A DNA stretch of 64,000 nucleotides from Chryseobacterium indoltheticum (lineage in GTDB: Bacteria > Bacteroidota > Bacteroidia > Flavobacteriales > Weeksellaceae). Location of the stretch: contig NZ_CP033929.1 of the NCBI RefSeq assembly GCF_003815915.1, positions 62,001 to 126,000 on the forward strand, in the 5' to 3' direction. Each line of letters opens with the position of its first letter. The first letter of the stretch is position 1. Position numbers and translations under genes: made by a program. The notes under the pieces were generated by a model. The model had not been told where the DNA came from and did no database searches. It worked only from the letters and a program-made list of their open reading frames with translations. Shown here in pieces: positions 6,596 through 15,099 of the stretch.

Positions 6596-9376
6596 ATGAA
6601 TATTTATCAGGATTACATCCAAGAAATCGAAGAAAGAAAAAATCAGGGGCTTCACCCAAAACCAATTGACGGCGCAGATCTATTAAGCGCAATTATTGAG
6701 CAGATTAAAGATACAGCAAACGAATATAGAGCTGATTCTCTTAAATTTTTTATTTATAATACTTTGCCGGGTACCACAAGTGCTGCAGGCGTAAAGGCTA
6801 AGTTTTTAAAGGAAATTATTCTTGGCGAATCTGTGGTTGAAGAAATTACTCCAACTTACGCTTTCGAATTACTATCTCATATGAAAGGTGGACCTTCAAT
6901 TGGGGTTTTACTTGATTTAGCTTTAGGAAATGATGAAGCAACTGCAAAACCGGCTGCTGAAGTTCTTAAAACTCAGGTTTACTTATACGATGCTGACACA
7001 GCACGTTTGAAAGCATCTTTCGAATCTGGTAATGTAATCGCTAAAGATATTCTTGAAAGCTATGCAAAAGCAGAGTTTTTTACTAAACTTCCGGAAGTTG
7101 CAGAAGAAATTAAAGTAGTAACATTCATCGCTGGTGAAGGTGATATTTCAACAGATTTATTGTCTCCCGGAAATCAGGCACACTCTCGTTCTGACAGAGA
7201 ACTTCACGGTAAATGTATGATCACACCTGAAGCGCAGGACGAAATCAAAATGCTTCAAGCTCAACATCCTGATGCAAGTGTAATGCTTATCGCAGAAAAA
7301 GGAACAATGGGAGTTGGTTCTTCTCGTATGTCGGGTGTAAACAACGTTGCACTTTGGACAGGGAAACAAGCAAGCCCTTACGTACCATTCGTAAATATCG
7401 CTCCGATTGTAGCCGGAACAAATGGTATTTCGCCAATTTTCTTAACCACTGTTGATGTAACCGGAGGTATCGGAATTGACCTACAAAACTGGGTGAAAAA
7501 AGTTGACGAAAACGGAAACCCTGTTCGTAATGAAAATGGCGACATTGTTTTGGAAGAAAAATATTCTGTTGCTACAGGAACCGTTCTTACAATCAATACC
7601 AAAGAAAAGAAATTATACAACGGAGATGTTGAATTGAAAGATATTTCAAAATCATTTACTCCTCAAAAATTAGAATTCATCAAAGCTGGTGGTTCTTACG
7701 CCATTGTTTTTGGTAAGAAAATCCAGACTTTTGCTGCAAAAACTTTAGGAATTACAGCTCCTACAGTTTTCGCTCCTTCTAAAGAAATTTCTATTGAAGG
7801 ACAAGGTTTGACTGCTGTTGAAAAAATCTTCAACAGAAATGCAGTAGGTGTTACTGAAGGTAAATTATTACACGCAGGTTCAGACGTTCGTGTAGAAGTA
7901 AACATTGTTGGTTCTCAGGACACGACAGGTTTGATGACTTCTCAGGAATTGGAATCAATGGCAGCAACCGTGATTTCTCCAATCGTAGACGGAGCTTATC
8001 AGTCAGGTTGTCACACTGCTTCAGTTTGGGATAAAAAAGCGCAGGCTAATATTCCTAAATTAATGAAATTTATGAACGATTTCGGAGTGATCACAGCTCG
8101 TGACCCGAAAGGTGAATATCACGCAATGACAGACGTTATTCATAAAGTTCTTAATGATATTACGGTTGACGAATGGGCAATCATCATCGGAGGTGATTCA
8201 CACACAAGAATGTCTAAAGGTGTTGCTTTCGGAGCTGACTCTGGAACTGTAGCTTTAGCTTTGGCAACTGGTGAAGCATCAATGCCGATTCCTGAATCTG
8301 TGAAAGTAACTTTCAAAGGTGATATGAAAGAGCATATGGATTTCCGTGATGTAGTTCACGCAACTCAGGCTCAGATGCTGAAGCAATTTGACGGAGAAAA
8401 TGTTTTCCAAGGTAGAATTATCGAAGTTCACATTGGAACTCTTCCTGCTGACCAAGCATTTACATTTACAGACTGGACTGCAGAAATGAAAGCGAAAGCT
8501 TCAATCTGTATTTCTGAAGACGATACTTTGATTGAATCATTGGAAATTGCGAAAAGCAGAATCCAGATTATGATTAACAAAGGAATGGATAACCATAATC
8601 ACGTTCTTCAAGGTCTAATTAATAAAGCAAACAAGAGAATCGAGGAAATCAGAACTGGTGATAAACCGGCGTTGACTCCAGATGCTAATGCAAAATATTA
8701 CGCTGAAGTAGTTGTTGACTTAGACATTATTGTTGAACCAATGATTGCTGACCCGGATGTAAACAACGACGACGTTTCTAAAAGATATACGCACGATACC
8801 ATCAGAGACCTTACTTTCTACGGTGGTGAGAAAAAAGTTGACCTTGGTTTCGTAGGTTCTTGTATGGTTCACAAAGGCGATTTGAAAATCGTTTCTCAGA
8901 TGTTGAGAAATCTTGAACAGAAAAATGGTAAAGTAGAATTCAACGCACCATTGGTTGTAGCGGCTCCAACTTATAATATCATTGACGAACTAAAAGCTGA
9001 AGGTGATTGGGAATTATTAGAAAAATATTCAGGTTTTGAATTTAATGATAATGCTCCAAAAGGTGAAGCTCGTACTCAGTATGAAAATATGATGTATCTT
9101 GAGCGTCCAGGTTGTAACCTTTGTATGGGTAACCAGGAGAAAGCTGAAAAAGGAGATACTGTTTTGGCAACTTCTACAAGACTTTTCCAAGGAAGAGTTG
9201 TGGAAGATTCGGAACGTAAAAAGGGTGAATCTTTATTAGCATCGACTCCGGTAGTTGTATTGTCTGCGATTATTGGTAGAATTCCAAATATCGACGAATA
9301 CAAAGCTGCGGTTGAAGGTATCGATTTAACGACTTTCGTTCCATCTATCAAAGAATTGGTTACCGTTGGTCACTAA
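6596..9376 (+). CDS. acnB: Aconitate hydratase B (bifunctional, AcnB type)
   Basis: A 926-residue aconitase of the AcnB type, which interconverts citrate and isocitrate in the TCA cycle and usually also acts on 2-methylaconitate. The N-terminal HEAT-like helical domain covers about residues 1-160, followed by the swivel domain and the three-part Fe-S catalytic core. The [4Fe-4S] ligands are Cys756 (GSCMVHKGD), Cys840 and Cys843 (PGCNLCMGN). It is longer than the roughly 865 residues of the E. coli enzyme, with extra residues in the core. The start MNIYQDYIQEIEERK matches the family beginning. A terminator follows at 9414-9452, so acnB and the next aconitase gene are separate units. Confidence 0.96.
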   Translation: MNIYQDYIQEIEERKNQGLHPKPIDGADLLSAIIEQIKDTANEYRADSLKFFIYNTLPGTTSAAGVKAKFLKEIILGESVVEEITPTYAFELLSHMKGGPSIGVLLDLALGNDEATAKPAAEVLKTQVYLYDADTARLKASFESGNVIAKDILESYAKAEFFTKLPEVAEEIKVVTFIAGEGDISTDLLSPGNQAHSRSDRELHGKCMITPEAQDEIKMLQAQHPDASVMLIAEKGTMGVGSSRMSGVNNVALWTGKQASPYVPFVNIAPIVAGTNGISPIFLTTVDVTGGIGIDLQNWVKKVDENGNPVRNENGDIVLEEKYSVATGTVLTINTKEKKLYNGDVELKDISKSFTPQKLEFIKAGGSYAIVFGKKIQTFAAKTLGITAPTVFAPSKEISIEGQGLTAVEKIFNRNAVGVTEGKLLHAGSDVRVEVNIVGSQDTTGLMTSQELESMAATVISPIVDGAYQSGCHTASVWDKKAQANIPKLMKFMNDFGVITARDPKGEYHAMTDVIHKVLNDITVDEWAIIIGGDSHTRMSKGVAFGADSGTVALALATGEASMPIPESVKVTFKGDMKEHMDFRDVVHATQAQMLKQFDGENVFQGRIIEVHIGTLPADQAFTFTDWTAEMKAKASICISEDDTLIESLEIAKSRIQIMINKGMDNHNHVLQGLINKANKRIEEIRTGDKPALTPDANAKYYAEVVVDLDIIVEPMIADPDVNNDDVSKRYTHDTIRDLTFYGGEKKVDLGFVGSCMVHKGDLKIVSQMLRNLEQKNGKVEFNAPLVVAAPTYNIIDELKAEGDWELLEKYSGFEFNDNAPKGEARTQYENMMYLERPGCNLCMGNQEKAEKGDTVLATSTRLFQGRVVEDSERKKGESLLASTPVVVLSAIIGRIPNIDEYKAAVEGIDLTTFVPSIKELVTVGH

Positions 9377-9413
9377 TAGATTTTAAAATGTAGTCGAAAG
9401 GCTTTTTAAATAT

Positions 9414-9452
9414 AAAAATGGAAGATTTCTTTTTGAAGTCTTCCATTTTTTT
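9414..9452 (+). terminator. Terminator downstream of acnB
   Basis: AAAAATGGAAGA pairs with TCTTCCATTTTT across a short loop, and the stem can be lengthened through a G-T pair. It ends in a run of T on the plus strand 37 bases after the acnB stop codon. Confidence 0.88.
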
Positions 9453-9553
9453 GTTTAGAATGTTTCCATTTAAGAGCAACTTAAATTATTTTAACTTATG
9501 TCAACGATTCAAATTTTATTTTTCCTTAACTTGATAGGTATAAATAATCTCAA

Positions 9554-9609
9554 TCATTCATCATATTTATCTCATCTTATGGGTCAGAGGAATAATATTT
9601 GATGAATGA
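9554..9609. repeat. 10-bp inverted repeat in the acnB-acn gap
   Basis: TCATTCATCA (9554-9563) is mirrored by TGATGAATGA (9600-9609), with AT-rich sequence continuing the symmetry inwards. It lies in the 312-base gap between the two aconitase genes, about 80 bases before the acn start codon, where an operator or a leader hairpin would be expected. The rest of the gap holds the acnB terminator and nothing else I recognise. Confidence 0.45.
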
Positions 9610-9688
9610 ATTATGGTATATTTTTTCCTTTTAAATCTTATCTAAAGATGGGAAAACTTATGAAAAAATAGAAAAATTAAATTAAGAT

Positions 9689-11956
9689 ATGACTTTCGAC
9701 ATTGACATGATCAAAAAAGTGTACGAGCGTTATCCTGAAAGAATTGCTGCAGCAAGACAAATTACAGGAAAACCATTGACACTTTCAGAAAAAATTCTTT
9801 ACACACACTTGTGGGAAGGAAATGCAACACAAGAATACGAAAGAGGAAATTCTTACGTGGATTTCGCTCCGGACAGAGTTGCAATGCAGGATGCCACTGC
9901 GCAAATGGCACTTTTACAATTTATGCAGGCTGGAAAAGCTAAGGTAGCCGTTCCTTCAACTGCTCATGCCGATCACCTGATTCAGGCAAGAGTAGGTGCT
10001 GAAGCAGATTTACAGGAAGGAATTAATAAAAACTCTGAAGTTTTCAACTTCTTAAGTTCCGTTTGTGATAAATACGGTATCGGTTTCTGGAAACCGGGAG
10101 CCGGAATTATTCACCAGGTTGTCTTAGAAAACTACGCATTTCCGGGAGGAATGATGATCGGAACAGATTCTCACACGGTAAACGCAGGAGGTCTTGGAAT
10201 GGTTGCCATTGGAGTTGGTGGTGCTGATGCGGTAGACGTAATGGCAGGAATGGCTTGGGAATTAAAAATGCCAAAATTAATCGGTGTAAAATTGACCGGA
10301 AAAATGTCTGGCTGGACTTCCGCTAAAGATGTTATTCTAAAAGTTGCCGGAATTCTTACCGTAAAAGGAGGAACAGGATGTATCGTAGAATATTTTGGAG
10401 AAGGAGCAGAATCTCTTTCAGCGACTGGTAAAGGTACAATCTGTAACATGGGTGCTGAAGTGGGTGCCACGACTTCTACTTTCGGATATGACGATTCTAT
10501 GAGAAGATACCTTGCTTCTACCGGAAGACAGGACGTTGTAGATGCAGCCGACAAAATTGCTGAACATTTAACGGGTGATGCTGAAGTATATGCAAACCCT
10601 GAACAATATTTTGATCAATTAATAGAAATTAACCTTTCTGAATTGACTCCACATCTCAACGGACCTTTCACACCAGATTTAGCAACACCTGTATCTGAAT
10701 TTAGAGAAAAAGCAATCGCAAATGGGTGGCCGATAGAAGTTGAATGGGCATTAATTGGTTCTTGTACCAACTCTTCGTATGAAGATTTGTCTAGAGCAGC
10801 TTCCATTGTTGAAGATGCAGTAGCAAAAGGAGTAAAACCAAAAGCAATTTTGGGAATTAATCCGGGTTCTGAGCAGGTGAAATTCACAGCAGAAAGAGAT
10901 GGTTTCCTAGATTCTTTCAGAAAGTTTGAAAATACAAGAATCTTTACAAACGCTTGCGGACCTTGTATTGGGCAGTGGGACAGAGAAGGCGCTGATAAAG
11001 GCGAGAAAAACTCGATTATTCACTCTTTCAACAGAAACTTTGCGAAAAGAGCTGACGGAAACCCTAACACTCACGCATTCGTAGCTTCTCCTGAAATGGT
11101 CGCAGCTATTGCAATTTCGGGAAGATTAGATTTTAACCCAATTACGGATACGCTAACCGCTGAAAACGGAGAGCAAATAAAACTGAATGAACCAAGCGGT
11201 TCTGAATTACCACCAAAAGGATTTGCGGTAGATGATAACGGTTATCAGGCACCATCGGAAGACGGATCTAGTGTTCAGGTCAATGTAAGTCCAACTTCAG
11301 ACAGACTTCAGTTACTAGAAGAATTCCCGGCTTGGGACGGCAAAAATATTACCGGTGCACGAGTTCTAATAAAAGCTTTCGGAAAATGTACCACCGACCA
11401 TATTTCTATGGCAGGACCTTGGTTGAAATACAGAGGTCACCTCGATAATATTTCAAATAATATGCTGATCGGTGCAGTAAATGCCTACAACATGGAAACC
11501 AACCACGTTAAAAATGAATTAACTGGTGAGTATGGCGAAGTTCCGGCTGTACAAAGAGCTTACAAAGCTGCAGGAATTCCTACAATTGTTGTCGGAGACC
11601 AAAACTACGGTGAAGGTTCTTCCAGAGAACACGCTGCAATGGAGCCGAGACATCTTGGTGTAAAAGCAGTCTTGGTAAAATCATTTGCCAGAATTCACGA
11701 AACAAACCTTAAAAAACAGGGAATGTTGGGAATTACATTTGCGGATGAAGCTGATTACGATAAAGTTCAGGAAGATGACGTTGTAAATTTCCTAGATTTG
11801 GATCAGTTTGCTCCGGGAAAACAGTTGACTTTAGAATTCATTCACACAGACGGAACTAAAGACACTGTTATGGCAAACCACACCTATAATGCTCAACAGA
11901 TTGATTGGTTTAAAGCTGGTTCTGCTTTGAATTTAATTAAACAACAGGAAAACTAA
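9689..11956 (+). CDS. acn: Aconitate hydratase, mitochondrial type
   Basis: A 755-residue aconitase of the class found in mitochondria and most Bacteroidota, distinct from AcnB. It isomerises citrate to isocitrate. The cluster ligands are Cys359 ([10 protein letters not shown]), Cys423 and Cys426 ([12 protein letters not shown]), in positions nearly the same as in the mitochondrial enzyme. The C-terminal swivel domain holds [15 protein letters not shown], the substrate-binding loop. Start [18 protein letters not shown] fits the family. Having both types side by side allows a division between a stable and an oxidant-sensitive form, as in other bacteria, though which is which here is not shown. 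It has its own leader and terminator. Confidence 0.95.
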   Translation: MTFDIDMIKKVYERYPERIAAARQITGKPLTLSEKILYTHLWEGNATQEYERGNSYVDFAPDRVAMQDATAQMALLQFMQAGKAKVAVPSTAHADHLIQARVGAEADLQEGINKNSEVFNFLSSVCDKYGIGFWKPGAGIIHQVVLENYAFPGGMMIGTDSHTVNAGGLGMVAIGVGGADAVDVMAGMAWELKMPKLIGVKLTGKMSGWTSAKDVILKVAGILTVKGGTGCIVEYFGEGAESLSATGKGTICNMGAEVGATTSTFGYDDSMRRYLASTGRQDVVDAADKIAEHLTGDAEVYANPEQYFDQLIEINLSELTPHLNGPFTPDLATPVSEFREKAIANGWPIEVEWALIGSCTNSSYEDLSRAASIVEDAVAKGVKPKAILGINPGSEQVKFTAERDGFLDSFRKFENTRIFTNACGPCIGQWDREGADKGEKNSIIHSFNRNFAKRADGNPNTHAFVASPEMVAAIAISGRLDFNPITDTLTAENGEQIKLNEPSGSELPPKGFAVDDNGYQAPSEDGSSVQVNVSPTSDRLQLLEEFPAWDGKNITGARVLIKAFGKCTTDHISMAGPWLKYRGHLDNISNNMLIGAVNAYNMETNHVKNELTGEYGEVPAVQRAYKAAGIPTIVVGDQNYGEGSSREHAAMEPRHLGVKAVLVKSFARIHETNLKKQGMLGITFADEADYDKVQEDDVVNFLDLDQFAPGKQLTLEFIHTDGTKDTVMANHTYNAQQIDWFKAGSALNLIKQQEN

Positions 11957-11976
11957 TTTTAGTTTTTATCATATAT

Positions 11977-12007
11977 AAAAAGCAACTTCACATGAAGTTG
12001 CTTTTTT
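11977..12007. terminator. Bidirectional terminator between acn and the LytTR gene
   Basis: AAAAAGCAACTTCA pairs perfectly with TGAAGTTGCTTTTT. A-runs on the left and T-runs on the right let it serve acn on the plus strand and the convergent regulator gene on the minus strand. Confidence 0.92.
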
Positions 12008-12689
12008 ATTTCAGTTTATCTAAAAAATTCGATCTATACATTTCTCCGATCGGGATTTCTTGTTCAGAATTTATAATTATCTTCTTCGAATTCAAGCTTT
12101 TCACTTTATCTAGATTTAAAATAAAAGACTTATGAACCCGTATAAAATTTGCCGGAAGCTGATTTTCGAGCGATTTTAAAGTATCTAAAACAATGTATTC
12201 CTGAGATTCGGTTTTGATGTTGACATAATCTTTAATACTTTCCACATACAGAACGTCGTCAAAATTAATACGATGTTGGTGACCGGAAGATTTTACGAAA
12301 AAATGACCGACTTCACTAGCTTCTGCTAAAGGGAAACGCTCCCGAGCCTTCAAAACACTTTTATTAAAACGGTCGAAAGAAATCGGTTTTAAAAGGTAAT
12401 CAACAATATTGTGATCATATCCTTCCAAAGCGTATTCGGAATATGCGGTCGTAAGAATATATTTCATTTTATTACCAACAATTTTCATGAAATTGATTCC
12501 CGTTAATTCCGGCATTTGAATATCCAAAAAAACAAGATCTGCATCATTTTTCTGAATAAATTCTAAAACATCAATTGGATTTTCTGAGGAGAAAACAAGC
12601 TCAAGAAACGGAATTTTCTCAACATAATTTTCGAGTAGAGAAACAGCCAATGGTTCATCATCAACAATAATGCATTTAATTTTCTTCAT
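12006..12689 (-). CDS. LytTR-family response regulator
   Basis: A 227-residue two-domain transcription factor. Residues about 1-120 form the receiver domain, with the acidic pair Asp10/Asp11, the phosphoacceptor Asp56 in FLDIQMPE, and the late Lys in LLKPISF. Residues about 130-227 form a LytTR DNA-binding domain (VESIKDYVNI, IRVHKSFILNLDKV). It overlaps the upstream kinase gene by 14 bases, so the two are a tightly coupled pair. Targets usually are a direct-repeat site near a neighbouring promoter; the divergent DUF5694/receptor genes at 14.2 kb are candidates, by position only. Confidence 0.92.
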   Translation of the reverse strand: MKKIKCIIVDDEPLAVSLLENYVEKIPFLELVFSSENPIDVLEFIQKNDADLVFLDIQMPELTGINFMKIVGNKMKYILTTAYSEYALEGYDHNIVDYLLKPISFDRFNKSVLKARERFPLAEASEVGHFFVKSSGHQHRINFDDVLYVESIKDYVNIKTESQEYIVLDTLKSLENQLPANFIRVHKSFILNLDKVKSLNSKKIIINSEQEIPIGEMYRSNFLDKLK

Positions 12690-13704
12690 TCTTCAAATCA
12701 ATCTTTAAATCTATGGTAAAATTGGTTTCCGTTTCGATCATATTCAGCTCGTATTTTTTAGGGTATAAAATTTCAAGCCTTTTTCTTACATTTTCAATCC
12801 CGATTCCGGAAATAATATCTTTCATTTTCTCTTTTTTGTAATTTAAAAGATAAAAATGCAGAACTTTATTTTCATCTGAAATTTTCATATCAAAACCTTT
12901 ATTTCTGAAATCCCCATGTTTAAAAGCGTTTTCAACGAAAGGAACCAAAAGCATCGGCGAAATATTAAGTTTTGGATGCGACAGCTTTTTTTCAACATTT
13001 AATAATTCAGGATTTTTAATTCTCAATTTTTCTAAAGCGATTAAACTGTCTAGATAACCAATTTCTTTATCTAAAGTAATAAAATCTTTCTCAAGATCTT
13101 TTGTGCTGTATCTTAATAATTGTCCCAATTCTTCAATGGCGGGCAACGCTTTATCTGAATTTTTATAGACTAAAGCATAAATATTATTTAAAGTATTAAA
13201 AATAAAATGCGGATTGATTTGGGTTTTTAAGGCCTGAAGTTGCGAATTTTTATTTTCTTCAATTAACTGACGCTTTTCTCTTTCTGTTTTTAATGCATTA
13301 TTCAATAACCAAATTAAAGTAGCCACAAAAATAGCATTGTAACTGAAGAAAATATTATCATAAATATAGTAAACTAAAGTTGTTTTCTCATTATAATTTC
13401 TAAAACCAAAAATAATAGGAAAAAGAACCTCTTCGATAGAATATCGTAACAAACTAAAAAACAAAATTATACTTACAATCCCGCCAATGATTGCATACAT
13501 GTTCTGCTTCTTATATACCCAAGGCATTAAAATAAAATAATTAGCATAAAAAGTTACCAGATTAACGAATAGAAAAGAATAACTTAAAATATAACTTTGA
13601 AGTTCTACATTTGAATCTTCCGGTACAAATGCAAATCTAAATTGGTAATAAATAAAAAATAACCAATATAAAAGATGCAAAAAGATGATTTGCTTTTTTT
13701 TCAT
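12676..13704 (-). CDS. Sensor histidine kinase, LytS/YehU type
   Basis: A 342-residue membrane kinase, partner of the LytTR regulator. Four hydrophobic segments fall at about residues 5-25, 38-60, 70-90 and 110-136, with little exposed between them. A short coiled-coil (about 138-160) leads to the His_kinase motif QINPHFIFNTLNNIYALVY, whose phosphoacceptor is His166. The HATPase domain follows (VPFVENAFKHG N-box, GIGIENVRKRLEILY G-box). No PAS or other sensor domain is present, so the signal is probably sensed by the membrane part. It overlaps the small gene before it by 4 bases and the regulator after it by 14 bases. Confidence 0.92.
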   Translation of the reverse strand: MKKKQIIFLHLLYWLFFIYYQFRFAFVPEDSNVELQSYILSYSFLFVNLVTFYANYFILMPWVYKKQNMYAIIGGIVSIILFFSLLRYSIEEVLFPIIFGFRNYNEKTTLVYYIYDNIFFSYNAIFVATLIWLLNNALKTEREKRQLIEENKNSQLQALKTQINPHFIFNTLNNIYALVYKNSDKALPAIEELGQLLRYSTKDLEKDFITLDKEIGYLDSLIALEKLRIKNPELLNVEKKLSHPKLNISPMLLVPFVENAFKHGDFRNKGFDMKISDENKVLHFYLLNYKKEKMKDIISGIGIENVRKRLEILYPKKYELNMIETETNFTIDLKIDLKNEEN

Positions 13705-14045
13705 TTTAATTCTTTGTCGTTAACGATGATTGCTTGAGAAGAGTAATAATGCAAATATATTGAAACCGGAACTGTATTTCTGTTCTCTAATTTCAACGTG
13801 CTTTTTTTAGGCAGTCTGTATTTAAATTCAGACTTACCCAAAATTTCAGAAGGTGTTTTCAGCCCAGAAACTAAAGCTATCTTTTTATCCGAAAGATTTT
13901 TTATTTCTAAAGTCACAGGTGCTTTTACTTTATTAATGTTAATGCTTTCGTTCGGAGCAATCGTAATTGTTTTCCAAACATCTACCTTGTGATTACCAAA
14001 GGATTGCATCAAAATGAAACTGAAAAGGAGAATTATATTTTTCAT
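13701..14045 (-). CDS. Small exported protein heading the LytS-LytTR operon
   Basis: A 114-residue protein that I do not recognise. It begins with a signal peptide, MKNIILLFSFILMQSFGNH, and the remaining 95 residues are predicted beta-rich and slightly basic (VTLEIKNLSDKKIALVSGLK, FKYRLPKKSTLKLENR). The stop codon overlaps the kinase start by 4 bases (ATGA type), so it is the first gene of the signalling operon and likely expressed with it. A periplasmic accessory or ligand-binding role for the kinase is plausible by position only. Confidence 0.7.
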   Translation of the reverse strand: MKNIILLFSFILMQSFGNHKVDVWKTITIAPNESININKVKAPVTLEIKNLSDKKIALVSGLKTPSEILGKSEFKYRLPKKSTLKLENRNTVPVSIYLHYYSSQAIIVNDKELK

Positions 14046-14214
14046 TCACCAAAAATAAATACAATAGCATAACCAGACCTTCCAAAATCTACAAACACCC
14101 CTTTTTTTCCGATGAAAATATTTTAAACTGATATATTTTCCACTTGATCGAAACGCTGTTTTATCAAAGCGTGGTGAAATCTAAATTTGTCAAAAATATT
14201 TAAAACAAATTATT

Positions 14215-15063
14215 ATGAAAACATCAATATTAATCATGTTAATGACAATATCAACATTTTTATTCGGACAGAAAAAACCTTCAGAATATTTTCCTGATCC
14301 TAAAACTAAAGTCTTGGTTGTCGGTTCATTTCATTTTGACTATCCCAATCAGGATGCTCATAAAACTGAAAAAAATGATCAGGTAGATGTTTTAAAACCC
14401 AAAACAGCCGCTGAAGTAACAGAACTTGTTAATTACATTAAAAAATTTAAGCCCACAAAAATCGCCATTGAAGCTTGGCCAGATTGGAAAGCCAACGAAA
14501 AATTAAAAGAATATAAAGACGGGAAATACAGAGATCAAAGAGACGAGCGTTACCAACTGGCAATGCGCATCGCAACAGAACTTAAAATTAATGAATTATA
14601 CAGCATTGATGCGAATTCCGTTTTGGATGATTTTACAGAAAAATTTGGTAAGAGAGATTCAGTATATTTTAAAAATATGCTTAAAGATTATGATTTCTTA
14701 AGTGACGACCGTATTTCTAAACAATACAATACTTTTATTAAAAATACTGAGCGAAAAAACTTTAAATCTCTTCTTGACATGTTCAAATATATGAACAGCA
14801 AAGAATATCATCAATACGAATACGGAGCGTATTTGACAGGCGATTTTAAATTGAGAGAACACGACGGTGCAGATCTTCTTGCTCTATATTGGTATAACAG
14901 AAATCTTCGAATGTTCAGAAAAATACAGGACATTCCAAAAAATGCAGAAGACAGAATCTTGGTAATTGCAGGAAATGGTCATGCTACCGTTCTCAGACAG
15001 CTTTTTACCTCTTCGCCAGAATATGAATATGTTGAATTTTCAAACTTAGATTCAAAAAAATAA
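14215..15063 (+). CDS. DUF5694 protein, secreted, TraB/EreA-like motifs
   Basis: A 282-residue exported protein with a signal peptide (MKTSILIMLMTISTFLFGQ). It matches what I recall of the DUF5694 family of Bacteroidota. Three spaced motifs recall the wider EreA/ChaN/TIKI metallohydrolase group: VGSFHFDYPNQD with His40, AIEAWPDW near 84-91 and GNGHATVL with His256. That group includes erythromycin esterases and peptidases, but enzymatic activity of DUF5694 is not established. It is divergent from the LytS/LytTR operon and is followed after 36 bases by the receptor pair, so probably co-transcribed with it. Confidence 0.75.
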   Translation: MKTSILIMLMTISTFLFGQKKPSEYFPDPKTKVLVVGSFHFDYPNQDAHKTEKNDQVDVLKPKTAAEVTELVNYIKKFKPTKIAIEAWPDWKANEKLKEYKDGKYRDQRDERYQLAMRIATELKINELYSIDANSVLDDFTEKFGKRDSVYFKNMLKDYDFLSDDRISKQYNTFIKNTERKNFKSLLDMFKYMNSKEYHQYEYGAYLTGDFKLREHDGADLLALYWYNRNLRMFRKIQDIPKNAEDRILVIAGNGHATVLRQLFTSSPEYEYVEFSNLDSKK

Positions 15064-15099
15064 TCTTTTTACCTCATCAATCTAAACCATCCATTTCTC

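Noticed and set aside
9689..11956. Calling this gene AcnA of the cytosolic IRP-type
   Set aside because: The length (755) and cluster-ligand spacing match the mitochondrial-type aconitase rather than the roughly 890-residue AcnA/IRP type.
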